Assembly: GCF_026012395.1 (NCBI RefSeq)
Contig: NZ_BRZA01000003.1
Coordinates: 248,001 to 312,000, forward strand
DNA: 64,000 bases
Source of the DNA: Lysinibacillus piscis
Lineage (GTDB): Bacteria; Bacillota; Bacilli; Bacillales_A; Planococcaceae
Direction of reading: 5' to 3'
Shown here piece by piece: positions 7,351 to 16,428 of the stretch; within the stretch, counting starts at the first letter, position 1; each line of letters begins with the position of its first letter. The notes beneath the pieces are model-generated. The model saw only the letters and a program-made list of their open reading frames with translations, did no database searches and was not told the DNA's origin. A program made the position numbers and the translations under genes.

Positions 7351-8955
7351 TTATTTAATCGATCGATCAAAGCCAGATTGCTTAATTTCCAGCCATTCTG
7401 AGTACCCTAAACGCTCTAATTCAGCTAGATACTCATCCCATTCTTCATCAATCTTGCCATTTGTAATCCATTCTGCTCGCTTACGATTCACATAAGCAAA
7501 GAAATCTACTTCAATTTCTGACAATCTCTTTAATTCATCTAAGCTAAAGAACACACGTGGATAAATATAATCAGCTGTCATATGTGGCACCATAACATCC
7601 TTCATTAATCCTAAACGCCAAGCCGCATCATCTGGCATTGTTGTTACATTGCCATAGTAGCTATCTAAAATAGCTAGAGGTCCACCAACGCTTGTGCGCT
7701 CACGTAATTCAACTGGTGCTGTTCCTTGTAAATCTAAGTGTTTTAACATATTTGCACTTTGGTCGTACTCAAAAATATTTTGTTGCTTGTCATCGCCATA
7801 TGTTCCCCAGTTATCTTGTACAGATTGCAGTGGATCATATAATTCATCAATCCACTTAGCCGTTAATTCTAAATTTTTATTGGCACTTGTAATAACCATA
7901 CGTGCACGGTCAAAGCCCATACCATTATTACGTGCAACATTTATATGACCATCTGGACCAGCTACTGGTGGCATTAAATCATACGTATCATTGTTACCTG
8001 TAATATTCGCTTTATCCCAAGTGAAGTACATACCATAACGTCCTTCTTGTCCTTTGGCAACATATGTTGGCCAGTCTTGTTCAAAGCCTTCTATATCCAA
8101 TAGATTTTCTTTATATAAGTCATTTAAAAATTTAATCGCTTCCTTATAGCCCTCATCCGCAGCCGTTAATGCTACTTTACCGTCATTTGTCACAACAGTA
8201 CGATCCCATGTATCACCCAAACCAAACGAACCGAATAAGAAGGTTAAATCTTCCCCACCATGATTAATCATAAATGACATTGGAATTGTTTGACCATTCC
8301 CTGCTGGGTCATTATCACGGAAAGCAATTAATACTTTCTTTAATTCTTCTGTTGTCTTTGGCATTTCAAGTCCCAATTTCTTTAACCATTCCACGTTAAT
8401 CCATGGGAAATCGTCTACAGAATGGATACTTTCACGCCCTTCTCCAAGCTCTTCAATCCATGGGAAGGAATAAATATTACCATCTGGTGCTGTCATCATC
8501 GAACGGTATTGTGGTGCTTCCTCTAAAACCTTTTTCAGATTCGGCATATACTGGTCGATTAAATCATTGACAGGGATAATAGCACCATCTTCTGCTAATT
8601 TTAAAAGTTCATAATCACTATAAGCTGAATTAATAATAGCATCTGGCATTTCTCCACTGGACATCGCTAAATTTCGACGCTCTGGAAATGCTTCACCAAC
8701 AAAGTTCCGCCATTCCACATGGACATTTGTATCTTCCTCTAGGCGTTTATAAATCAACTTATCATTTGGGTCCTCTGGTGCTAAAGGTGAACTAGATGTC
8801 ATGAATTTCAATGTTACCTTCTCTTCTAATGGAAATTTCACATCCTTTAATTCATAGTCCTCAGACCAAGACTTCTCTTTATTTCCTCCACAGCCTGTTA
8901 ATAAAAGTGCCCCAATCGTTAGAGCAGAAGCAAATCTCGCCATTTTTTTCATCAA
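7351..8955 (-). CDS. Lpl-type sugar-binding lipoprotein of ABC importer
   Basis: 534 residues with a type II signal peptide (lipobox LLTGC, modified C22). It belongs to the large family-1 extracellular solute-binding proteins like Bacillus LplA/YtcQ. It lies directly after the two permeases and before the GH32 enzyme, 18 bp from lplC, so it should present fructo-oligosaccharides to the importer at the membrane surface. Confidence 0.85.
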   Translation of the reverse strand: MMKKMARFASALTIGALLLTGCGGNKEKSWSEDYELKDVKFPLEEKVTLKFMTSSSPLAPEDPNDKLIYKRLEEDTNVHVEWRNFVGEAFPERRNLAMSSGEMPDAIINSAYSDYELLKLAEDGAIIPVNDLIDQYMPNLKKVLEEAPQYRSMMTAPDGNIYSFPWIEELGEGRESIHSVDDFPWINVEWLKKLGLEMPKTTEELKKVLIAFRDNDPAGNGQTIPMSFMINHGGEDLTFLFGSFGLGDTWDRTVVTNDGKVALTAADEGYKEAIKFLNDLYKENLLDIEGFEQDWPTYVAKGQEGRYGMYFTWDKANITGNNDTYDLMPPVAGPDGHINVARNNGMGFDRARMVITSANKNLELTAKWIDELYDPLQSVQDNWGTYGDDKQQNIFEYDQSANMLKHLDLQGTAPVELRERTSVGGPLAILDSYYGNVTTMPDDAAWRLGLMKDVMVPHMTADYIYPRVFFSLDELKRLSEIEVDFFAYVNRKRAEWITNGKIDEEWDEYLAELERLGYSEWLEIKQSGFDRSIK

Positions 8956-8973
8956 AAATCCCTCACTTTTCTG

Positions 8974-9918
8974 TTATTTTAATGAGCCAACCATAACGCC
9001 TTTTTCAAAATACTTTTGGAAAAACGGATACATAATGAGCAATGGTAAACTAGAAATGACAATGGACGAATACTTAATCATTTCCGCAATTCGCTGCATT
9101 TCTGCTCTTGCCAATTGGTCGGCAATCATACCTGGTTGTACTTCATTTTGAATAAGAATTTCACGTAACACTAACTGCAATGGATACAATGAACGGTCCT
9201 CTAAATAAATCATCGCTTGGAAATAAGAATTCCATTGCCCAATAAATGCGTATAAGGCTAATACGAATATAATTGGCTTAGATAAAGGTAAAATAATTTT
9301 AATAAAAATCACAAAATCTGAAGCGCCATCAATTTTAGCTGCCTCTTTTAATTCATTTGGTAGCCCTTTAAAATAAGTACGTGCTAGAATAATATTCCAA
9401 ACACCGATAGCGCCTGGTAAAATAATTGCCCATGGTGTATTAATCATTCCTAAATTTTTCACAAGTAAATAGGTCGGAACAAGTCCCCCGTTAAAGAACA
9501 TTGTGAACAGGAAAAATACCATAAAAAACTTCTTACCTACTAAACCATCAACAGACAATGCATAGCCTGCTAAAATCGTTAAGCCAACGGAGACAAGTGT
9601 AAAACTGCCTGCATATAACATAGAATTGAGGAACCCTCGCATAATCGAGCCATCATTAAAAATGCGACTATACCCATCCAATGTCCAATGTTCTGCATTG
9701 AATGAGATCCCTTTTGTAGCTAAAATGGATGGCTGTAAAAACGAACCTAATAATACATACAAAAGGGGAATGGTAACAATTAACACAATAGCAATCAAGA
9801 TAAATTTATTAACGAAAAGAAGGGCTCTATCCATTTTGGAATTATTCATCAATCGATGCCTGTATAACTCTGATTTTTGGAGTCTTTTTTTCTGCTCTCT
9901 TTTTGTTTCTGCCTCCAT
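8974..9918 (-). CDS. ABC sugar permease, LplC/YtcP-like
   Basis: 314 residues with about six membrane segments and the permease EAA loop (ELKEAAKIDGASDFVIFIKIILPLSKP) that docks the ATPase. The N-terminal ~30 residues are strongly basic (KREQKKRLQKSELYRHRL). The gene is 15 bp after lplB. The locus encodes no ATPase; Lpl-type importers in bacilli usually borrow a shared MsmX-type ATPase, and the UgpC-like protein at 22479 is the only candidate in this window. Confidence 0.85.
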   Translation of the reverse strand: MEAETKREQKKRLQKSELYRHRLMNNSKMDRALLFVNKFILIAIVLIVTIPLLYVLLGSFLQPSILATKGISFNAEHWTLDGYSRIFNDGSIMRGFLNSMLYAGSFTLVSVGLTILAGYALSVDGLVGKKFFMVFFLFTMFFNGGLVPTYLLVKNLGMINTPWAIILPGAIGVWNIILARTYFKGLPNELKEAAKIDGASDFVIFIKIILPLSKPIIFVLALYAFIGQWNSYFQAMIYLEDRSLYPLQLVLREILIQNEVQPGMIADQLARAEMQRIAEMIKYSSIVISSLPLLIMYPFFQKYFEKGVMVGSLK

Positions 9919-9933
9919 GTGATACTCCCCCTT

Positions 9934-10848
9934 TTAGAATAATGTTTCGCCATTCAATTTTTTCACCACAAAATTACATATTACTAATAAACAAAGGCTA
10001 ATAACTGAATTGAACAAGCCTACTGCTGCACCGAAAGACCAATCTCCCGCTTGTAAACCACGCTTATACACATAGGTTGCAATAATTTCAGAACTTGGTA
10101 TGTTCATGCTGGTTTGCAATAAGTAAGCCTTTTCAAAACCAATTCCCATAATCCCACCAACAGCGAGAATAAATAATACAGCCATTGTCGGCTTGAGTAC
10201 CTGCATATCAATATGCCAAATTCGTTGCAATAAAGATGCACCATCAATTGTGGCGGCATCATGTAATTGTGGATCTGTATTCGATAGGGCAGCAACATAA
10301 ATGATGGATGCAAACCCTGCACCTTGCCAAATACCTGACGCAATAAAAATCGTTCGGAAATATTCTGGCTCTGACATAAATGAAATTGGTTTATCTATAA
10401 AAATAGATAGTACGGCATTTATTGGTCCAGCAGGTGATAAGAAAATAAAGAGCATCCCCGCAATGACAACGACCGAGATAAAATGTGGTGCATACACAAT
10501 TAATTGGATATTCTTTTTAATACCTGCTCGTCTAATTTGATTCAGCATTAAAGCAAGTATGATAGGAATAGGAAAACCAAGTAACAGTTCAAAGGTACTT
10601 AACTTAATGGTATTTAAAAATATATCTGTGAAATTCGGTGAGTGTAAAAAGCTGCTGAAATGCTTTAAACCTACCCATGGACTTTCTGCGATTCCTTTAA
10701 TCGGACTAAAATCCTTAAAAGCAATGGTTACACCGTACATCGGAATATAATTAAAGACGAATACCAGTAAGAATGCTGGAGCTAAAAACACATACAAAAT
10801 CCAATTTTTTCGGATAAAGTCTATTGATTTTGCGTTTTTCTTCATCAC
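9934..10848 (-). CDS. ABC sugar permease, LplB-like
   Basis: 304 residues, six predicted membrane segments, EAA loop DPQLHDAATIDGASLLQRIWHIDMQVLKP. First gene of the transporter/hydrolase operon. The start at 10848 follows ribosome site AAAGGGGGAAGG. Two CcpA-type sites lie upstream (10872-10885 and 11008-11021). Confidence 0.85.
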   Translation of the reverse strand: MMKKNAKSIDFIRKNWILYVFLAPAFLLVFVFNYIPMYGVTIAFKDFSPIKGIAESPWVGLKHFSSFLHSPNFTDIFLNTIKLSTFELLLGFPIPIILALMLNQIRRAGIKKNIQLIVYAPHFISVVVIAGMLFIFLSPAGPINAVLSIFIDKPISFMSEPEYFRTIFIASGIWQGAGFASIIYVAALSNTDPQLHDAATIDGASLLQRIWHIDMQVLKPTMAVLFILAVGGIMGIGFEKAYLLQTSMNIPSSEIIATYVYKRGLQAGDWSFGAAVGLFNSVISLCLLVICNFVVKKLNGETLF

Positions 10849-10871
10849 AATCCTTCCCCCTTTAAATTCAA

Positions 10872-10885
10872 CTATAACGCTTACA
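10872..10885 (-). promoter_or_regulatory. Probable cre site (CcpA) before lplB-like gene
   Basis: TGTAAGCGTTATAG on the minus strand fits the catabolite-responsive consensus TGWAANCGNTNWCA at all but the last positions. It lies 24 bp before the start codon, so CcpA bound here would block transcription. Confidence 0.55.
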
Positions 10886-10972
10886 TAATGATGAAAAATT
10901 TTTTCCCTCTCAGCTTCGAGCTAAGATTAATACACTCAATGTAACAAAATTCAGAAAAGGATGATTTCAATA

Positions 10973-11002
10973 TTTTCGGTTGTTCATGTTTAATTTTTTC
11001 GG
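10973..11002 (-). promoter_or_regulatory. Possible response-regulator direct repeat
   Basis: TTTTCGG occurs twice, at 10973-10979 and 10996-11002, 23 bp apart, close to two helical turns. AraC-type response regulators such as YesN bind direct repeats of roughly this spacing. The site lies about 125-155 bp upstream of the importer operon. Weak evidence on its own. Confidence 0.3.
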
Positions 11003-11007
11003 CATTT

Positions 11008-11021
11008 TGAAATCGATTACA
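11008..11021 (-). promoter_or_regulatory. cre site (CcpA)
   Basis: TGAAATCGATTACA (plus strand; the reverse complement also fits) matches TGWAANCGNTNNCA completely. It lies between the yesL-like terminator and the importer operon, so this operon should be under carbon catabolite repression. Confidence 0.65.
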
Positions 11022-11026
11022 AAAAA

Positions 11027-11063
11027 AGATGATTAGCAACGGAAAATTCCATGCTAATCATCT
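11027..11063 (-). terminator. Terminator of the regulator operon after the yesL-like gene
   Basis: 12-bp perfect stem (11027-11038 with 11052-11063, core GATGATTAGC) overlapping the yesL-like stop codon and followed on the minus strand by TTTTTTT. It separates the regulatory genes from the importer operon. Confidence 0.85.
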
Positions 11064-11674
11064 TCTACTAGTTGTTCTCTTGGTAATGACCGTAAAGCAA
11101 TATACATCAATGCATAGGCGAACAAGCTAATACCAAATAACACTACTAAAATAGGGAACATTAAATATAAATAAGCAAGCACAATTACGATTATGATCAT
11201 GAAGATAGTTTGAATTGGCTTAGCTACAGCCAGCAGTAAGGCATATTTCGGATATTGCCAAAACAGTAGACGTAAATGCACAAACACAGGAAAGAAATTA
11301 AGCAACATACATAGATAGACGAACCCTATCACTACAGTTGAGCTGGCTAACAATGTACGGATAACACCCAATTGCAGGTAAGATAGGGCATGCATATTTA
11401 CGTAAAGTAATACTACACCTCCTGATAGTAACAAGCCCCATAAAGTAGAGCCGACAAATTCCGCTTTATACTTCTCAAAAAAGAGCTTTGTAACGGAACT
11501 ATCATCCTCCTCCATAATCAATTGTCTTAATACAGCAAACATAGCGGCTGTTGCTGGAAACAGGCCGAAAATAACAAGTCCCAAAAGAGTGAAAATTACC
11601 CATAAAATGTGTAACCAAACTAAATTAAAGAGCCATGTCCCCAGCCGCATATACCAACTTGATGGCTGAAACAT
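11054..11674 (-). CDS. yesL: YesL-like membrane protein (DUF624)
   Basis: 206 residues, about five hydrophobic segments; an N-terminal amphipathic stretch is followed by NLVWLHILWVIFTLLGLVIFGLFPAT, the typical DUF624 opening. YesL proteins are found in bacillar polysaccharide loci beside YesM/YesN systems and Lpl transporters, as here, but their biochemical role is unknown. 8 bp after the tethered binding protein. Confidence 0.8.
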   Translation of the reverse strand: MFQPSSWYMRLGTWLFNLVWLHILWVIFTLLGLVIFGLFPATAAMFAVLRQLIMEEDDSSVTKLFFEKYKAEFVGSTLWGLLLSGGVVLLYVNMHALSYLQLGVIRTLLASSTVVIGFVYLCMLLNFFPVFVHLRLLFWQYPKYALLLAVAKPIQTIFMIIIVIVLAYLYLMFPILVVLFGISLFAYALMYIALRSLPREQLVEDD

Positions 11675-11682
11675 ACTAATCC

Positions 11683-13008
11683 CTACCTTTCCTTTTCTTC
11701 AATCTGCCTTTGTTGTAAAGCACGATCAATTGTTTTCGTAGCCCGTTCCACTGCTTCTCTTGTATTCACATCCCCAATGCCAACTTCTTCAAAAAGTGTC
11801 CGAATCACATCACTCACTACAGGATAAACAGGCGTAATTGGGCGATTCTTTGCATAATAGCGACCTTGCTCTACAAAAATATTCATCGGATATTGACTCA
11901 GCTCAGGAACATTGTCCACAACTGAAAACCGTGCAGGTATGTCATGTGTCTGCTCAACATAATATTTCACATTTTCATAGTTTGTCATAAATTCGATAAA
12001 TGCCCAAGCCTCTTCTTGGTGGCGAGATTTCGTAGCCATCGCCATCGACCAACTGCCATTTGGCACGGCTTGCTTCTGCTCCTTCGGCAAAGCGGCGACT
12101 CCAAAATCAACACCCAGCTGTAAGTTATGATGATTTTGATAATCTGCCACCGCCCAAGAACCTAAAACTGTTAGGCCCAATAGATTTTCTGCAAATGGAT
12201 CACCCCCGCCAGTCGTCTCTCTTTTTGCCAAGCCCTCTGTATATAAACTTTGATAAAAATCAAGTGCCGCAATGGCCTCCTCTGTATTCAAGTAGCCCTC
12301 CGCTTGACTGCCATCAGGGCTTAGTATTTCTGCACCAAATTGCCATAATAGTGGCATTTTAAAATAAGCCGCCGCTTCTCCACTTGGAAAACCTTGTGCT
12401 GGGTCAATTCCACTCACATTATTATCTAAAGCATGAATTTTATGAGCCATCTCTTTGACCTCAGACCATGTTAATGGCTTGTTAACATTTGGTGAAGGTA
12501 GTGGTAAATCTGCCGCTTCAAATAATTTAATATTATAAAATAAAGCTATACCTGATTCGATCATTGGCATTAAATAGTGCTGTTGCTTATATTTCATGGA
12601 AGCAATGGTTGAAGCAGCAAAATCATCCTCTAAATTTTCTTCAATAAAATCATCTAATGGTTGCAATGCACCCGTATCTGCATAGAGTGCCAAATTTGGA
12701 CTATCAATCATTAATACATCTGGTGGATTGCCAACAGCAAATTCTGTACGTACTAAAATTTCATAATCGCTGTAGGGAATGGAACGCATCTTCACTTTAA
12801 TTGTTGGATGCTCTTTTTCAAATGCTTGCACCAAATCAGCAAAGGCTGCATTTTCCAAGTCATTTCCATAATTACGCCAAAAGCGAATTTCAGTCAATTT
12901 TTTAGACTCTTTTACCTCTGTTTTATCTGGATGAGCTAGCCAATACCAAAATCCAGCGAGCACTAGCAAGATAATAAATATACCACCTATGAGCCACCAT
13001 TTTTTCAT
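11683..13008 (-). CDS. Membrane-tethered extracellular solute-binding protein
   Basis: 441 residues. The N-terminus (residues ~4-25) is one hydrophobic helix with no lipobox cysteine and no obvious signal-peptidase site, so the protein is probably held by an uncleaved anchor. The remainder is a family-1 sugar-binding fold. The start overlaps the response regulator stop by 4 bp (ATGA), so it is made with the two-component system rather than with the importer. This suggests it may present sugar to the Cache-domain kinase as a sensor partner; service to the importer is the alternative. Confidence 0.75.
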   Translation of the reverse strand: MKKWWLIGGIFIILLVLAGFWYWLAHPDKTEVKESKKLTEIRFWRNYGNDLENAAFADLVQAFEKEHPTIKVKMRSIPYSDYEILVRTEFAVGNPPDVLMIDSPNLALYADTGALQPLDDFIEENLEDDFAASTIASMKYKQQHYLMPMIESGIALFYNIKLFEAADLPLPSPNVNKPLTWSEVKEMAHKIHALDNNVSGIDPAQGFPSGEAAAYFKMPLLWQFGAEILSPDGSQAEGYLNTEEAIAALDFYQSLYTEGLAKRETTGGGDPFAENLLGLTVLGSWAVADYQNHHNLQLGVDFGVAALPKEQKQAVPNGSWSMAMATKSRHQEEAWAFIEFMTNYENVKYYVEQTHDIPARFSVVDNVPELSQYPMNIFVEQGRYYAKNRPITPVYPVVSDVIRTLFEEVGIGDVNTREAVERATKTIDRALQQRQIEEKER

Positions 13009-14588
13009 TGCCCATTCTCCGTATCACTATAAGCCACCCGATATTCGACAGGTGTTTGTTTAAAGTATTTTTTAAAAACGGTGCTAAAATAACCTGAATT
13101 GGCGTACCCTACCAAATTAGCAACATCAATGATTTTCAACTGTTCGTCCTGTAAAAAGATTTGAGCCTTCTCCATACGAATACGCGTTAAATAATCACTA
13201 AAATTTTCCCCAATCTGCTCTTTGAATAACTCTGACAAATACGCATTATTCATATGAAACATCTCAGATAAAGACGTTAAAGTAATTTCTGTACCATAAT
13301 GCTCATCCATATATTGTCGAATATTCTCTACCACTAATCGACCATTCGAATAGCGGGCCTTTCTGACATTCTCCATAATCTTTTTTGCTAAATCTTGAAT
13401 TTTTTCAATAATGGACACATCTGACTGTAACGCCCATATACTTTGCTGACATTCCCAAAGAAGCTCTTTTACACCTTGTGAATCCGCATCATATTTTTGA
13501 CCAACAGCACTGAGTAAAAATAAAATCCGATTTGCCATATAAGAAAATGACCACACCGAATGATGCAGGGAAATATCAAATAATTGCTTGATTTGCTTAT
13601 TAAAGCTCTCAGCATTTAACGATTCAATTGCATGTAATAAGATCCTTTCTGAATCTGTTGACACATCCACTGTTTCTTTTGAAATTTCACCCGCCTGAAT
13701 AATTTGTGATTGGCAGCCAAGCTCACTTTGACTCCATGCCAATAAACTTGAAATATAGGATGTTTTTAAATTTTCGATGCCTACCGCTTTATTACCAATA
13801 CCAATAACTAGCTCCAGCCTTAGCAATCGCTTTACTTCCGCTAGCAAAGACTGAATAAATGTAGCCAATACCTTGTCGTCTGCTAACACGAGAAAATGAA
13901 CGACATTGCGATAGCTCGGATTAATAAAGGCATATATCCACTTGTTTGGTACTGTCAGCTCCCTACTTATCAATTGAAAGGAATACCAAAGCTCACTCAC
14001 CCTACTAGATGAATTCCCTCGTAGCTCGGCTGTCAGCAATTGATAAGGCTGTTTGAGTATTTCATCTAATTGCAATTGCTTCACTCGCTCCACTACTAAA
14101 TGCTTTTGTAACCACTCATCCTTCACCATATACAATAAATATTGCTCCTGTACCTCATGAAAATAGGAATGAACGAAGTGTTTTGCTGAGTCGATTTCCT
14201 TTTGTTTTTGCAGCTCCTTGTTAATTTCTACTGTCATTTTATACACCATTTCATTTAATTCATCTGGTGCAATGGGTTTTAATAAATAATCACGTACACC
14301 ATATTGCATCGCTTTTTTCACATAATCAAAATCAGAGTAGCCCGAAAGAACAACTAATTTACAATTTGGATAGCTTTCATGACATTTTTGTGCTAGTTCA
14401 ACACCATCCATTCGTGGCATCCGAATATCAGTTAATATTAAATGAATTTTATATTGCTGTAACACCTCTAAAGCCTCTACACCATTTGCCGCCTCTAGTA
14501 TTTCGTCATAGCCAAATTCAACCCATTTCACCTTTTTCATCAAACCTTTACGAATTTGCGCTTCATCATCTACAAGTAGTACTCTCAT
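13005..14588 (-). CDS. yesN: YesN-type response regulator (REC plus AraC DNA-binding)
   Basis: 527 residues. N-terminal receiver with D8/D9-type acidic pair and phospho-acceptor D54 in LTDIRMPRMDG; ~280-residue middle segment; C-terminal AraC HTH pair (ISLxSLSEMFHMNNAYLSELFKEQIG and VANLVGYANSGYFSTVFKKYF-like). It starts 1 bp after the kinase stop, so one operon. It should turn on the fructan genes when its kinase senses the sugar; candidate binding repeats are at 10973-11002. Confidence 0.9.
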   Translation of the reverse strand: MRVLLVDDEAQIRKGLMKKVKWVEFGYDEILEAANGVEALEVLQQYKIHLILTDIRMPRMDGVELAQKCHESYPNCKLVVLSGYSDFDYVKKAMQYGVRDYLLKPIAPDELNEMVYKMTVEINKELQKQKEIDSAKHFVHSYFHEVQEQYLLYMVKDEWLQKHLVVERVKQLQLDEILKQPYQLLTAELRGNSSSRVSELWYSFQLISRELTVPNKWIYAFINPSYRNVVHFLVLADDKVLATFIQSLLAEVKRLLRLELVIGIGNKAVGIENLKTSYISSLLAWSQSELGCQSQIIQAGEISKETVDVSTDSERILLHAIESLNAESFNKQIKQLFDISLHHSVWSFSYMANRILFLLSAVGQKYDADSQGVKELLWECQQSIWALQSDVSIIEKIQDLAKKIMENVRKARYSNGRLVVENIRQYMDEHYGTEITLTSLSEMFHMNNAYLSELFKEQIGENFSDYLTRIRMEKAQIFLQDEQLKIIDVANLVGYANSGYFSTVFKKYFKQTPVEYRVAYSDTENGQ

Positions 14589-14589
14589 C

Positions 14590-16359
14590 CTACTGTCCTC
14601 CTGTTAATATCAGCTCTAATGTAATGGTTGTCCCAATCCCAACTTCCGAGTGAATGTCATATGAAAAGGATGGACCATAATACAATCTCATTCTTTCTAA
14701 TACATTCGTCAGACCAATACTTTCACCTTTTGAATTAAGTACACTACTAGGGGTTTCCTTTTCTAACTGTTGAAATTTTGCTAGTATATCTGGTGTCATA
14801 CCCATTCCTGAATCTTGCACAATAATTTTCAAACGCTCTTCCTCTTTGACTGCTCTTATCACAATATGGGCTTTACTATTTTCAATGAAGCTATATTTCA
14901 CAGCATTTTCGACTAATGGCTGCAAAATAAATTTTAAAACAGGAGTAGCCTGTGCTTCTGGATCTTCCTCTATAACACTCGTCAAATCTTCCTCATAGCG
15001 CAAAGCTAAAATCTTCATATAACTACGAATATATTGCATTTCCTCTGCTAAAGGTACGGTAATACGCTTTGTATCGAGCGAATAGCGCATCATTTTACCT
15101 AAATAACTACTCACATTCATCACATCATCATGCCGTTCTTGTGCAGCTAAACTACTAATTACTTCTAATGTATTATTCATAAAATGTGGGTTGATTTGTA
15201 ACAATAAGGCTTTATATTCGGCACCTTTTCTTCTAATATTCGCCTCATATTCTGTATCGATTAATCGTTTAAGCTCAGCAATTGTATGTTCTACAATTCC
15301 TATTAAATAAGCCACTTCATTATTTTTGGCTTGAACGTGCGGCATATATCTTTTGGCTTTCTCAAAATCGCCCTTTTCTACAAATCGCATCGCTCGTGCT
15401 AGCTTGCCAAGTGGGCTTACAATTGTAGAAGCGATAAAGTAAGAAGCTGCTATCGTAATACCAAAAAGAATAATACTAGCAATCCATAGACTACGTTGTA
15501 AGTTATTAATATTAGCGAATAAATCAACCTCCGCTACTTCGCTGACAACAATCCAATCATCGACAGGTAATTTTTGATAAAATAAAATAGTCTTTGTGCT
15601 ACCACTTCCCGTTTCAATTAACCCTTGCGTTTGTGTATTCGCCTGAATTTCCTGTAGCATAGCCAAACTCATTTTCTTAGGCTTTGGATGCTCCACAGGG
15701 ATAACATTTCTACCTTCTTTATTTAAGACGTATGCTCGACCGTTCTCGCCAATTTCCACTTGTTTAATGGCCTCTTGTAGCAACGCTGAGGGAAAATTCA
15801 CTTTAATAACCCCACTCGTTTCAAATGTCCTCATATCAAATAACGGCAAAATATAGCTATTAATTGGCTTTTTTCTCATATCTAATTGCATTTGGTCTAC
15901 GTCATAATGATAGCTTAAAAATTGCTCTCCCTTCATCCCTTGTGAAAGCCAGCCCACACCTTGTAATGGCGTTGTTACCCATATACCTCTGCCATCCTTA
16001 TACACTACACTAGCTGTCATACCACTTGAATTATTAATCATGATAGAGGATAGTAGCTCTTTCAAATCTCTATAAAGTAGCCTTGTATTTGGGCTTTCTG
16101 CTCCCTCTGCATTCTCTGCTTGCAACCACGACTGTGTCGAATGGTGAATCAAAATTTGCTTCCCTAAATCTTCCGCTTGCGTTGTAATCGACTCAATATA
16201 TAAACTATACTGTCCTAACATTTCAAAGGTAATATCCTCTGTTTGGTTTTTCATAATCCCCATAAACCACCATGGAATGATAATGGATAATAGTATGAAA
16301 GGAACTGTTAATAATAATGTAAATAACAAAAATAAACGATTCCTTAAAGAAAATAACAT
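14590..16359 (-). CDS. yesM: YesM-type sensor histidine kinase
   Basis: 589 residues: N-terminal membrane helix, extracellular sensor of Cache type (~30-290), second helix, HAMP (SPLGKLARAMRFVEKGDF), phospho-acceptor in INPHFMNNTLE, and HATPase motifs LVENAVKYSF, DSGMGM and SIGLTNVLERM. The short dimerisation domain with NPHF places it in the LytS/YesM kinase group. It lies downstream of the secreted fructanase gene with a hairpin between them, so its expression is probably lower than that enzyme but partly linked. Confidence 0.9.
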   Translation of the reverse strand: MLFSLRNRLFLLFTLLLTVPFILLSIIIPWWFMGIMKNQTEDITFEMLGQYSLYIESITTQAEDLGKQILIHHSTQSWLQAENAEGAESPNTRLLYRDLKELLSSIMINNSSGMTASVVYKDGRGIWVTTPLQGVGWLSQGMKGEQFLSYHYDVDQMQLDMRKKPINSYILPLFDMRTFETSGVIKVNFPSALLQEAIKQVEIGENGRAYVLNKEGRNVIPVEHPKPKKMSLAMLQEIQANTQTQGLIETGSGSTKTILFYQKLPVDDWIVVSEVAEVDLFANINNLQRSLWIASIILFGITIAASYFIASTIVSPLGKLARAMRFVEKGDFEKAKRYMPHVQAKNNEVAYLIGIVEHTIAELKRLIDTEYEANIRRKGAEYKALLLQINPHFMNNTLEVISSLAAQERHDDVMNVSSYLGKMMRYSLDTKRITVPLAEEMQYIRSYMKILALRYEEDLTSVIEEDPEAQATPVLKFILQPLVENAVKYSFIENSKAHIVIRAVKEEERLKIIVQDSGMGMTPDILAKFQQLEKETPSSVLNSKGESIGLTNVLERMRLYYGPSFSYDIHSEVGIGTTITLELILTGGQ

Positions 16360-16380
16360 TATCCATACCTCCCATTAGAA

Positions 16381-16417
16381 AAGCTCTGTCCAAATTATCT
16401 ATAGCTGAACAGAGCTT
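16381..16417 (-). terminator. Hairpin between fructanase and kinase genes
   Basis: AAGCTCTGT pairs with ACAGAGCTT; on the minus strand it is followed by TTCT only. Probably a partial terminator that lowers expression of the downstream two-component genes. Confidence 0.55.
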
Positions 16418-16428
16418 ACTTTTCATCA

